Part shown: in pieces, positions 24,826-36,204 of the stretch
How the letters are laid out: the number at the start of each line of letters is the position of its first letter
Position numbering within the stretch: the stretch's first letter is position 1
Assembly: GCA_020465985.1 (NCBI GenBank)
Contig: JAANYP010003248.1
Location: 315,001-379,000, forward strand
From: Centrapalus pauciflorus
Lineage: Eukaryota; Streptophyta; Magnoliopsida; Asterales; Asteraceae
Reading direction: 5' to 3'
Length of the DNA: 64,000 nucleotides
Position numbers and translations under genes: made by a program
Notes under the pieces: generated by a model
Seen by the model: the letters and a program-made list of their open reading frames with translations, nothing else
Told to the model about the DNA's origin: nothing
Databases searched by the model: none

Positions 24826-25044
24826 AACAAATTGATCAGAGTATTTGATGTCTTGAGCAGTGTATTCTTTAGTGATCCCACCACCAGAAAAATCCACCAT
24901 CTCAACCCGAAAAACCTCTCTAACGCTGACCTCAGCAACCGGTGGTATATCTGGGTGCCATCGGTTGTGTAGGGGAAGCTTCTGTTGCCTTGGTTTCTTG
25001 GTTACATCTATTGGCACCACCAGCCTTGGACCATGTTGAGCCAT
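24826..25044 (-). pseudogene. Orphan first exon of a second formamidase gene
   Basis: ATG at 25044 opens a frame reading MAQHGPRLVVPIDVTKKP, then LPLHNRWHPDIPPVAE and VFRVEMVDFSGGG, homologous throughout to exon 1 of the intact gene. It is exactly 219 nt, like that exon, and ends at the same point in phase 0 with an intact donor GTGAGT. No exon 2-7 equivalents lie between it and the intact gene (24163-24825). It is therefore either the residue of a tandem duplicate, as in Arabidopsis where formamidases are tandem, or a functional alternative first exon spliced to the exon at 23712. There are no stops or frameshifts in it. Confidence 0.85.
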
Positions 25045-25709
25045 TTGATGATAAAAGCTCTAGTCTTGTGTGCCGTTTCCGGATGCCGATGGTGCCAACT
25101 TATTTTTAGAGAAGTAATTGAAAGAATCTTTAGATATTATTATGTGTTTGCCTTCATCTTCAATTGGGAAAAAGAATTCTTGGCTGCCACTACCTCTCAA
25201 GTCATAATCCATCAATTCACTGAAACCAGTGGAAATTGATGGAGATGGGAGCATCTATCTAACTATGTATGAAAACAGTTTTTTGTGGATGTTTGGCATG
25301 TATGAAACTTACTTTTTTATTATATGATCAATAAATATAGTTTAATAGAGATATTTCATGTCCTAAATACTTGTTGATTTAATCCAATTAAAAATACCAA
25401 TTTTATTAAAACACATAAATAAATAAATCAATCTAACAAATGGTTGAATTCATAAAGATTGGGTTGGTGTAGTGTAGGAACTAGGAACTGAAGATGATTT
25501 GTGTGGAAATAAATAGTATAATAATAATGCCAAAAACAGAATCTTGACTGTAGATCTTATGTAAGCATACCAACAAAAATGGCTGGAAACCAACACCATG
25601 GTATATTGGTATTGGTAGGGTAAGGGAGGGGCTCAACGAAAGGGATCCCACCAATCAGAATAACCCCATTTTATTCTTTTATTTTAGTGTTTATTATTAT
25701 ATAAACCAA
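25045..25709. other. Upstream region of the formamidase locus
   Basis: No gene is seen. Sequence just above 25044 would be the promoter of the orphan exon if it is used; no clear TATA box could be picked. Confidence 0.45.
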
Positions 25710-25948
25710 CATGATTTCATGTTTTTTACGTTTTCATCCTTTCATGTTATTTTATTTATAAAAGTCTTTAAGTTTTTTTTTTTTTGGTTTAGTGAAAAAT
25801 GAATATTAGAATCCGGTTTTTCAGTCTCTAAAAACCCGGTTTAATACTTAAAACCGGGTCTAATAGTCAAATTTCACAAAACTAAAAAAATAATATTAAG
25901 GGACGAAAACGCAAAAAACATGAAAACATGTTGGTTTTTTTCGTAATA
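25710..25948. mobile_element. MITE, second copy of the CACGTTTT/AACATGTTG family
   Basis: CATGTTTTTTACGTTTTCATCC on the left faces GACGAAAACGCAAAAAACAT on the right, followed by GAAAACATGTTGGTTTTTTT and ATAAACC. The same right-end words occur in the element at 12217-12585. The interior has AAACCCGGTTTAATACT and AAAACCGGGTC in inverted order. No coding capacity. Confidence 0.65.
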
Positions 25949-27269
25949 AACCTTTTATTTTAAGTCATTAAACTTATTATACATCTTGAAAGGGAAGATG
26001 TTTGTTTCCCACTTAAGATGCGTTTAGCAGATGAATCTTTAATTTTAAAATGAGTCTTTTGATGGTTTCATTAGAAAATAAACAAATAACCCGAATGATA
26101 TTGAAAAATATATAGTATATAACAAGTTAACAACGTATAAAAATTCAATAACTTGATAAATAAAATGCATAATAAATGTGCTACTATTTTATGGTATAAC
26201 TAGTAAACAATGTCTGTATATTTTTCTGTCAAGTTCAAATAACCCCAAATTTGTTTGTAGTATTTTTACTAATAACTACTACTAATTGCTTGTTTATAAT
26301 TCAAAAACCGTTAATCACAATTAATCTTGTTATTACATAAATAAATCTTAAACCAAAATGTAACACAAGAATTTGGTTTAGACCTTTTGTCAATGCATAT
26401 ATGCACTAAAACATCAAATTCATATTTGGTCGACACCAAGTTTGATATTTGTGTGTTTTTAGTGTAATGCATTTCGTTACGCAATTTTATACAATTTTCG
26501 GTGTCAAGCTTTTATCATTCAAATAGTCAAATATTTGTTATAAAATAAGTAAACAATAATATCAAGAATTGTATCTTTAGAATGAATCTCATATTAAGCA
26601 TAACTTAAAGTTATTAAGAATATTCATTTTTAACATTTATTTTGAACAAAATTAACGAGTTCAATGAGTCAATATTATAAATTACGATTTAATTATAAAG
26701 AAAATACACAACATTAATAGATTTATAAATACATAAAATCTATTGCGAAAGTTAAAAAGCTGAAAATAAAATACATAAAGCTTTTAACATTATATTGAAT
26801 GAAAATTATCAAATATTACTATATAATTAGTGGTTTTTAGATCATCTCCATTTAATCTTAATTTTTTGTGTAGGTTCTCGTTCTGTTTTTTCGTTTCTAA
26901 GCCCTTTTCTAGTTCGTGTTTTTCAAATTGCTATTGCATGGTGACTAGTGAGATAGATATCATAGCTTTGTTACGTTGTTTGTGTGTTCGCGACTGTTTT
27001 TGTTTTGCTCTATTTTGTATATGTCATCGGGCTAGTTTCTTTTCTTCAATCTTCTAAACTTATAAATGTTGTCTTCTTAAAAAAATTATTATTGAAGAAG
27101 TGTAACAAATATTTTTGTTGTTCATTTCAAATAGACTCACGTGCCGCTGGAACACAAGATCTTGAATTGAATAAAGATCATCAAGTAATAGTTATGCTCT
27201 TTTAATTAAGATTAAAGTTTACTTGCCATTGTATGTTGCTAATATATTAACTATGTATTTTATTTATTA
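25949..27269. other. AT-rich intergenic DNA
   Basis: No recognisable gene. Frames at 26830-27205 are phenylalanine/cysteine-rich, lack a domain and are probably chance. Confidence 0.5.
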
Positions 27270-27670
27270 GGGTTAACAAAAAACTCAAACTTTTTTCATT
27301 TTCTCGATTAAGTCCCTAAACTTTTATTTCAATTGTTTAAGTTTAGTGGACATGGGCCTCTTTCGTTTGAGTTATGTTTTCTTATTCAATATTATATATT
27401 TTTTACCGGCTATCTAATTAGCCGGTAAAATACAACTGATAAAACAAAACATTTAGGGACTTAATCGCTAAAATATGGAAAGATGATGATTTTTTATAAC
27501 ATTAATCAAGTGAAAAAAACTCAGAAAACTTGTTTGGTAACCAGTCAAAAATGTCAAATATACGATTTTGAATAAGACAAAAATAGTTTAAGAACTTAAA
27601 CAATAAGAAAAAAATTTAGGGACTTAATCACAGGAAATGAAGAAAGTTGATTGGTTTTATCAATATTAAC
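27270..27670. mobile_element. Nested foldback MITE, GGGACTTAATC family
   Basis: The left arm (AAACTTTTTTCATTTTCTCG, ATTAAGTCCCTAAACTTTTA) is mirrored twice to the right: TTTAGGGACTTAATCGCTAA near 27450 and TTTAGGGACTTAATCACAGG near 27613. A sharp palindrome TTTACCGGCTA/TAGCCGGTAAA (27401-27429) forms the apex of the inner hairpin. This looks like one foldback inside, or duplicated next to, another of the same family. Confidence 0.7.
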
Positions 27671-29117
27671 TCTATTATAGATAGATTAAAACTTAAAATT
27701 ATAAGTGATTTTAAGACTATCTTCTAATTTTAAAAACGATTTTTGAATTTTAAAATTTTAATCTATTAAAAAAGAAACAAGTTTGATGTATTACATAGGG
27801 AGTTACCGACACAACGTGCAAATCAATAGTACAATGCATTGTTGTGTACAAATTTGTGATTAAGAGAATGATAACATCAAATTAGATTGTCATGTCAATT
27901 GTGATGTGTAGTTGCTAAACGATCACTTCAAAAGGCATTAGGGGTGAAATGGATTACATACATGTCTTTCTCGCATATCATGTCTTTTTCCTTTTTCTAT
28001 TCTACTTCTTCTGTCTTATTATTAGATGGAGAAGAATTCCGTAAACATCCTTGAAACTTTAAATATTACTTATATATTTTTGTAAATTTCTTTATTGCAT
28101 ATATATCATTCTAAACTTTTAAATCGCATCTATGTATCCACATGACTATTCTAAATTTATTTTATTATTTTGAAAAACATAAAATATCATTTTCTTGATT
28201 AATTTATTATTGAAATAAATTAGAAAATGATATTTGTTATTTTTTTAGTTCTTGTGTTTTGGGATTTAAGATTGTAGTTTAGGTATTCAATAATAAATTA
28301 AATTAGAAAATGATATTTTATATTTTTTTAATTGATAAAATAAATTTAAAATAGCAATTTGGATATTTATGTGAGATTTAAATATTTATAAGGATATATT
28401 TATATTATTTTTTTTACTAGTCTATCACCTATCTTATTTTTCTTAAAACTAAAAATTTTATCATCTAAACAAGTTTTTACTTATTATACAAACTCGTTTT
28501 TTTTCTTGAAAACTATAAATTAAAAACTGAAATGAAAAATTATCAGTTTTTTATAACTAAACGCACCTTAGGATTAATAGGATTTTTAACTTTTCTTGAG
28601 AATAATTATTAGGATTGTGACACGAGTATTTAAAATATTTTGAAACCGGAAAAAAACGAAATGAATAGACTATTTCGATTTTGCGATTAAATATAACCGA
28701 TTTTTCTATATTTTTGGTTTGATTAATTGTAAAGAACAGTTAAAAAATCAAAAAAAAAAATTAAATTTTTAAAATTTTAGTTTCTATTATTAATAATATT
28801 AACATTTATCCCAACAATAGTATAAATTGTTAACACATTAATTAATCTATACTGACATTGTAATGCAAAAGAACTAAATGAGATAATATCAAACCTTTTA
28901 ACAGTGTCTTATCATACTTTATATTTTTATTTATAACTTTCTCATATTAAACTTTTAAAAGTATTTAAATAATAATTATCAAAGTTTTTATAATTTGAAT
29001 GTAATTTTTTAATTTTTATGATTAGATATTTAACCAGAAAACAGAATCGAGAAAATGGACTAATCAATTATTTTGGTTTAAGTTTAGGATCACAAAATTC
29101 TAGAACCAATACGTTCG
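27671..29117. other. AT-rich intergenic DNA with weak inverted repeats
   Basis: No gene seen. Around 28150-28380, AAAATATCATTTTCTTGATTAATTTATT and repeated AATAAATTAGAAAATGATATTT words mirror each other, an old hairpin of about 200 bp. Confidence 0.45.
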
Positions 29118-29262
29118 TGTTGATTAAATTAAGTTTGCCACGTGTATTGAATTCTTTTAGTTAGTCTAGTTTGTTACAAAGTAAGTTAAAGGTACGTTCC
29201 TGTATGTATAGTTGTAGGCTTGTCTTCTATATTGTAATCATTCATTCTCTCCATAGACAATC
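29118..29262 (+). repeat. Copia LTR, plus-sense copy, 3' truncated
   Basis: It shares TTTAGTTAG-T-TAGTTTGTTAC, GTTGTAGGCTTGTCTTC and TATATTGTAATCATTCAT with the other LTR but in the opposite orientation, and lacks the last 25 or so bases of the LTR. Confidence 0.85.
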
Positions 29263-30221
29263 TTTATTAGAACACATGTGATCAGTGGCTCCCGAATCAA
29301 TGATCCATGAGTGATGAGTCCTATGAACATTTGCAATAAATTGCTCAGATGAAAACAATTTGCCTTCATTAAGCAAAGCTCTATCGAATTAACTTGATGA
29401 GTTGAAGAAAAAGTATTCAGATTGTTTGCACTAATGAGTTGGATGAGCTGTTGAAACTGGTCTTGAGAAACCGAAGACGAAGAGACAACAGATTGAACTG
29501 AAGACTGAGTATTATCACGCTTGGGCTTGGTGAACTTAAAATTTGCAAGGAACTATGAAGACGATAACATTGAGATTTGGTGTGTCATGACTTCTTACAG
29601 TGACTACAAAATAAAGATATCTTAGAATAAGAAGAAGAAGTCGCATAGCAATCGTTTCAGTACCAAGAACAGGATGAGAAATCTCTCTTTGACGTTCTTC
29701 TTGATTGATAATCGAATCAGCAGTAGAAACTGGTGGTAGCGGTTTCGTTATAAGAATGTATGCCCTAATTGCCCTGTATGATTCATTTGATCCCATGAGA
29801 AGTTGAATCAAACCCTGACCTTCCAAAAATTTCACAAGATGGGTAGCAGCTCCACATGAACAATTAGGTAATCCTGTAAGGTTCTCAGTTCATCCCAAAT
29901 TTTTGATAATTGGGTAAAATATGTTGAAAATCATCAGAATCTGTGGAACAGAATACAACTGTTGTTGGATCAGATCGATTAGTGCTCCATCTGACTGAGA
30001 ATATCTTTGATTCAATTCTTTCCAAAATTTATGAGTAGTTTGCAAGAATAAAACACTAACAGCAATATTCTTTTGGAGTCAATTAAGAGTCCAACTAATC
30101 ACCATTGAATTAACAAGAAACCAGGTGCAGGATTATCTGAAGATCCAAGGTAATAAGGACTTGAACAATCATGAGTATTTGAATTTCCAGAATTGAGAGA
30201 ATTATTTTATGGCTGAGACAT
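29263..30221 (-). pseudogene. Copia gag and protease start, broken
   Basis: From ATG 30221 the minus strand encodes a plant Copia gag: a region reading THKFWKELNQRYSQSDGA, then IWDELRTLQD, FLEGQGLIQLLMGSNESYRA, a QEERQREIS stretch and a CCHC knuckle CSHCKKS. It ends with the protease active-site motif DSGATDH. There are several frame changes and stops (for example TAA shortly after the start). The open piece at 29536-29835 is the best-preserved part. Non-functional. Confidence 0.85.
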
Positions 30222-30289
30222 GATTATAAAAAAAATAAAAAATGATCGAATGAACAAATCAATTAAAGAGTTTTACCGCTCTGATACCA

Positions 30290-30458
30290 TGTTTATACAA
30301 AAGAAGGAGAATGAAGAAAGATTGTCTTTTGAGATGATGAATGATTACAATATAGAAGACAAGCCTACAACTATATATGGGAACATTTAACTTACTTTGT
30401 AACAAACTAAACTAACTAACATAATTCAATACTCTTGGCAAACTTAATGAAACCAACA
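30290..30458 (-). repeat. Copia 5' LTR, complete, 169 bp
   Basis: In minus orientation it begins TGTTGGTTTCATTAAGTTTG and ends TTTGTATAAACA immediately before the primer-binding site. The LTR is unusually short for a plant Copia element. Confidence 0.85.
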
Positions 30459-33400
30459 AATCGCTTAACCATTCTAAACTCACAACCACACAATAGTTAT
30501 TTGATATATAAATTTGTCACACCTATGCTGTTTATGGATGATTAACCGAACATATCGGTTCCTGTATCTTTTTATTTCTCTTCCTTTTCCTTTTATTTTT
30601 TTTCTTTTTCTTCCATCCAAAAACATGATGTTAACGTTGTGTAAGTGTGTAACAAATATATGTTGTTTCCAACATACGAAAAACAAAATGTGTATATATT
30701 TATTTTATAAGTTGAAAGAATAATAAAAAAAAGGCAATATTGTGAATTGTTATAGAGTGAAATTAAAAAAATTACAGAAAAGTTAAGATGGTTTTGACCT
30801 TGAAATAAAAACAAAATAAAAAACGACCCATCTATCTTAAAGAAATATGATTTTAATTTTTAAGAAACAAATTACATATTTCTTTTCCATCGCGATCGCA
30901 TCTTTGTTCCTTGTCGATCATCTCATTAAATACGCACGCTCTTTTTCATATAGTTTTGTACAAATTTTATCTAAAACTTTTTGTTTATTAAAATAAATAA
31001 CGAAAAATATATCCCCAAATAATCCAATAAGTGTGTGCTCGTGGCCTATGAACAGTTTTCCTAGGCCCCTTGATGTCATGTAAAAAGGGGAAACAGTCAA
31101 GTGTACACTTCGTTTTTCATTAGATTTTATTTGGAATATTGCAAAAATGTATATCAAAATGCATAAAAAATTTTGAATTTGTAAAAAAAAATAGGATTAC
31201 AAGGTTGATGTGCCATCAGCGCAAATTTATTTTAATATAAAGTAAGAGAAATAACTAAACGTAACTAGCAGACAAACATACAAGTATTAATTATCGTTTG
31301 CCGGCATAGTTTTGGTAAGTTCGGGTTATCGAACTCAATGAAAACTTGTGGATGATGATAATAAACCGTCAGTTAATAGTTAGTGATAATTGATAGTAGA
31401 TAAATTTGAAAATTAAACTTAGAATAAGAACGAAAACAACACACTTCAACAATTAAAATACACTTAAAACAAAATGTTCGAAAAAATAATATTGAAATGG
31501 GTAATCACGTGACAATGTTTCTCCTAAACATCAAATGACTAAACAATACACTCGGTTGTATTAACTATCAAACGAATCCAATAAGCAAAACCATAAGCAT
31601 AACTTATATATGAATCCACTCTTAAATTTTACAACAAATGATAAGCATGCAAAGATCACTCCACTACTAACATGTCACAAATTGTAATGCAAGTAACGAT
31701 AATAAAATTATCAAAATCATTTAACTATAATTTCATAATCTCATAATCAATAATAAAAATGTAACACCGGTCTAATATATATTTTTTTCACCGAAAATAT
31801 AATTTGAATAATCACATATAATTTCTTGTTATGAAAGATTTTTATCAACTCACAAATCAAAACAACGTTTAAATCAATACTCACAACAACTTAAATGATA
31901 TTAACCTTTGTTAAATACATATAAGTTTTACCCTTAATTACAAACTTAAAAGACTTAATGAAACAAACACATTAATTCATAAAAAACAAATACTAATTAA
32001 ACCCAACTCACAATGTAAAAAAAATCAAATATTTATTGTAAACACATGCAATAACATAACCAAAATTATAAATTTTCCTTCAAAGCAAGAAACAATTATG
32101 ATATTTAATTCAACACAAAGTAATAAGCATCCAATGTTTAGGGTTTACATACTGAAATGATTACAAAACAACTACTCTGTAAAATGAAGAAAAATACTAC
32201 TTATCATCATAAAAATAGAAAGATTACACATGACCAAATAAAATAGAGATGTAAAAACTCTCATGTCGATGATTCAAATGTAGTAGAGATGCTGTCCCTC
32301 AAGATTGCTTCAAAAATGGCCCAAATGAGCTAATTTCGTCCCAAAAAGTGTATTTTTACGTGTCTTATAATGTGGAATCTTCAAATAGTGATTAAATTAA
32401 AAAAAATGAGTTTTATAGTCTTAAAAAGGCACGTTAAGCCTAAAGCGCATGCCTATGTTTTGTCGTCCTCGGATTGGCTCAAAAATGATGGTTTTCAGGA
32501 GAGCACATCGTGAAATTTTTCCTGGAGCTCTCGGATACACACACGTATAAGTATATGTATATAAGATCAATGAGTTATATTGTTGAAGGTATGTTCCCAT
32601 CGAAGGTACGTCATTGATATTGGAACATCCCTTTTCGTTAAATTTGAAGTTATTTCCTCAAGCTTATAATATGAACAATCTTCTTGTACACATCAACAAT
32701 CTTATAGATTTTATGTTTAATCGTAAAAATCTATTTTAATAAAAGATTTTTATTTGAAGTTATCTTCCAAAATCAGTCATTACTACATGTTACTGTTTGA
32801 TATTAAATACGATTTGTTTTTCAATTTTATATATTAAACGCTCAAAAGATTTTTTTCATTTTATTAAAGATTAATTAAAAAAAAAAAAGTATATGGGTCA
32901 TGGGTGGAGGTGGTGGAGTCCTTGGAAGGGATGCATCATCCATGCGACTTTTATGACTATGAAAATGAGTGACATGTGCAACTTACATAATTTTTAATTA
33001 AATCTTGCAACTTGACATGCCACAGTTTGCTACATGTGTTTTTATTAGGCCACAGGAACTGGCATGACAACCTCTCGGTACCGAGCTCGATATTTTGGAA
33101 ACACTTGCATGTGCTCTCGGCATCAGCATGCAACACCTTGGCATCGGCACCCAAATGTCGAGCCTTCTTACCGTTGGTGTGTGCGCGCATACACACACAC
33201 ACAATAATAATAATAATTTTATATTTCAAACAAAACAACCACTTCTCGTACTATACACAAACACACATATTTTTTAATTTCTCACAACTCAAACGCATTT
33301 CACTAATCAAACATTCTATAAAAAATTCCACACACCTCAAACACCACTCTCTCTCAAATGGCATGCATCCGAACCCGGTTCCGGTTCGTCCAACAATCCA

Positions 33401-34506
33401 AACACATCAAACTCGACGAATCAAGGTTATCGTTCCGGTTCCGATCCCTATACAAATGGATTGTTGCTTGGCATTCTCGCCAACGACTCCGTGTGGCCTT
33501 AAGTAAATATACATATATTCCAAACTTTAAAACATGTTTATTGACTTAAATCTGGATGGTAAAATATTGACTTAATCCCACTTTTTTGTGAAATAGGAAA
33601 AATTAATATTTATTATACACGATATAAGGTTTTTATTTAAAGCCACGTAGTATTATTAAACAGGCAATTTAGATGTACAAATACATGAGGATTTTTTTCA
33701 AAGAAATGTACATATATGTATCTGCCAGTGGCAACACTTGTAATGTTATAGTCTTTTTGATGAAATATTTTAAACAATGAAGAAACTTTATAAAAATGAA
33801 ATATAAATATATAGATAACATGAGTTAACCAATGATCGCATCAACCAATAATCAACCCCAAAATAATCTCTTTCAATATACAAATTGTAATTAAAACAAC
33901 AGATAGATAAAAGTGAAAACAGATAAAAGTTTTCTACAGCACCTAGGTGATCGATCTCAGGCCTGGTTCTTGCCAAGGACAAGATGGACTATGACACAGT
34001 ACGTAAATATTTTAGGTAGATATGATATATGTGTGTATATATATTAAAAGTGAAGGCAGATAATGAGATAAAAGTTTTTTACAGCACCTAGGTGATCCTT
34101 AATCGAAGTCACACCATCTATCTCACCCAATGTCAAAACAACACAATATTTATTGTTGCCACCAAACATTAACCTCAATAGTTATCTAAGATACGCAATA
34201 ATTGTTGAAAACTAAGAACAAAAAGTGATAGTAAACCTACAATAAAAGCCAAATTAACTTTGTATGGAATATGTTTGCCGTGCAAGAGTTGAATAATATT
34301 CGTACGTGATCAAGGTGAATGTAGCCTTGGTCATAGAAGACAACCAATTCTCATCAAAGAAAAAGTCGAAATGATTGAAACCTCTTGAAAAGTTGGTGAC
34401 CTGTGCGATGATATTGACTGGCATAAAGATGATAATCAAGAAGATGGTTTAAACTATTCTGTTAGTACGTTACTACGTTGTTTAAATTTATGTATTTAGA
34501 TTTAAG
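30459..34506. other. Intergenic DNA, no confirmed gene
   Basis: Mostly AT-rich. Two patches stand out. 33040-33180 is GC-richer with no convincing frame. 33357-33515 has three overlapping open frames; one reads SGSDPYTNGLLLGILANDSV, which looks protein-like, but I do not recognise it and no splice-linked partner was found. AAAAGTTTTNTACAGCACCTAGGTGATC occurs twice (near 33928 and 34072), a short local duplication. Confidence 0.45.
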
Positions 34507-34774
34507 GTTGCGTTTGGTAGAGAGAATCGAAGAGATTAGGAGACTTGAATTGCACATATAAATTCTCTATGAATTCTCAAGTTGGATCAATGTATAGGTT
34601 AAAATTCTATTCTTTCAGTTCTCTAACAATGGTGGAGAATTAAGTATAAACTAAAATTAGAGAAAAAGAATTACAACCATCATAAGATTATTGCATTTTC
34701 AAATTTGATAGTATAAAAAACTATTGATTTTATCATCAATTATTTTCTCTATGATTCTCTCTATCAAACGCAAC
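34507..34774. mobile_element. MITE with 22-bp near-perfect TIRs
   Basis: GTTGCGTTTGGTAGAGAGAA at the left end and TTCTCTCTATCAAACGCAAC at the right end are inverted copies with one mismatch. It is 268 bp and noncoding. The terminus resembles hAT or PIF-like plant MITEs; no target duplication could be confirmed. Confidence 0.85.
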
Positions 34775-35647
34775 GTAGGGTTGATATATCAATAATATAT
34801 AAATGGATGATGACCATAAAAAGTTGCCATGGAACTAGGCGGCTTCTTGTATCTTTATAATAGTATGCCATTCTAGTAAAAAACATTTAATAACTTTGTT
34901 TATTGGATAGTCGTGAATACATTATTTTTTATTTAAACTGGATTTCAATATTATATATATAGCTTGTTTATAACATGTGACAAAATAAACAAGTTGGATT
35001 AGATTGTATAACGTATCAAAATGATCAATCGTTATGAAAATGGGTCATTTGTGATGGGTTGAATACGGCCGGGCGAAGCCACCCTCGACCTATGAATATT
35101 TTATTTCTAGGTGAGTTTTGGTTTTTCCCTAATTGTAATTTGATTTTTTTATTTGAATTTATCTTTTTAGCATATACAAATTTGTTTCTTTTAGGGTTTT
35201 GATTTGTGATGATTAATAATGTTTTTTCATAAACTGATTTATATTAATATAATTATAATATTTTTATTTGCAATATGAAACTTAACTTGTTTTTTTTACA
35301 TCGACCGTTAGCATTTTATTTTGATCGAGTTGGACTTCCCCGGTTTGGGGGATTAATTGATTGGATACCCGAGAACCATAATCTTTCCTAGGAACAGCTT
35401 ACTCATTTTATATTAACATAGATTTTAAATTAAATCTTTTATAATTGTCTTTCATATACAATTTGTCAGCATACTGTTTTATAATTATTAGTGAACAAAC
35501 CCAAAAAAAAAATCATTTACCCATTAAATTTGTTTCTTTTATCGATTTCAAATATTGTTTAGATACTGATTACATCACTTATCAAATGCAAATGAATTAG
35601 TTTAAATGCGTGACTATGTAATATAAGGGAATAAATTTATGTAAGTG
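34775..35647. other. Intergenic DNA with a small GC-richer patch
   Basis: No gene seen. 35063-35095 (ACGGCCGGGCGAAGCCACCC) and 35330-35395 (CTTCCCCGGTTTGGGGG) are GC-richer islands without frames, probably TE remnants. Confidence 0.4.
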
Positions 35648-36000
35648 AGTACCACCTATTATATAGCGCACCAGAAGGTACCACTATTAAAAGTAAATTT
35701 TTTTGAAATTTTTTTTCATGAACATGTTTTAATTAACATTACACAGATAATATATAAATTTCACGCAATTTTGAATACTATAAATGCATGAAATCACGCA
35801 TCACATAAATGCAAGTTCACATATATACAAAATTATGTATGTGTACGTTCAAATCACTTTTTAGAAACTTATAGATGTAAATGTATGTGAAATTTACATA
35901 TGATCTTCATAATGTTAATTAAAACATGTTTATGAAAAAGAAATTTTAAAATTTTTTTTTAAAGGTGGTATCTTTTGATGCGGTGCATAAGGATAGTACT
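35648..36000. mobile_element. Foldback MITE, AGTACCACC family
   Basis: Left arm: AGTACCACCTATTATATAGC, GCACCAGAAGGTACCACTAT, CATGAACATGTTTTAATTAA. The right arm is its mirror: TTAATTAAAACATGTTTATG, GGTGGTATCTTTTGATGCGG, TGCATAAGGATAGTACT. Arms are about 110 bp around a 130-bp loop. A single-arm relative sits at 56969-57025. Confidence 0.8.
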
Positions 36001-36021
36001 TTCTTCAACCATATTCGAAGA

Positions 36022-36023
<2 letters not shown>

Positions 36024-36073
<50 letters not shown>
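36024..36073. repeat. (AT)n microsatellite
   Basis: A TA dinucleotide tract immediately right of the foldback element. Confidence 0.95.
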
Positions 36074-36204
36074 CAAAAAAAAAAATTGGATGTAAATTTG
36101 TTTTGGAAACCAAAAGTGACGTGAATGTGAAAAAAGAGCCTCCACTAAAACAAGGGAGCTGAAGAAAATGATAATAAAAGAAGGAAGAATAGAAGAAGAC
36201 TTAA

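Larger units (their letters stand above)
29118..30458 (-). mobile_element. Rearranged Ty1/Copia retrotransposon with inverted LTRs
   Basis: On the minus strand the element runs LTR (30458-30290), primer-binding site TGGTATCAGAGC (30289-30278, complementary to initiator tRNA-Met), gag, then the start of protease (WIIDSGATDHM). It then meets a second LTR (29118-29262) in the opposite orientation. Both outer ends begin TGTTG and continue ATTAAGTTTGCCA. Integrase, RT and RNase H are absent. Flanking 5-mers (GTTCG and AATCG) share only TCG, so a target duplication is not established. Confidence 0.85.

Noticed and set aside
33077..33090. GGTACCGAGCTCGA, identical to part of a common cloning polylinker
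   Set aside because: Only 14 bases match and both sides diverge into ordinary plant sequence. No other vector sequence is present, so vector contamination is not supported.
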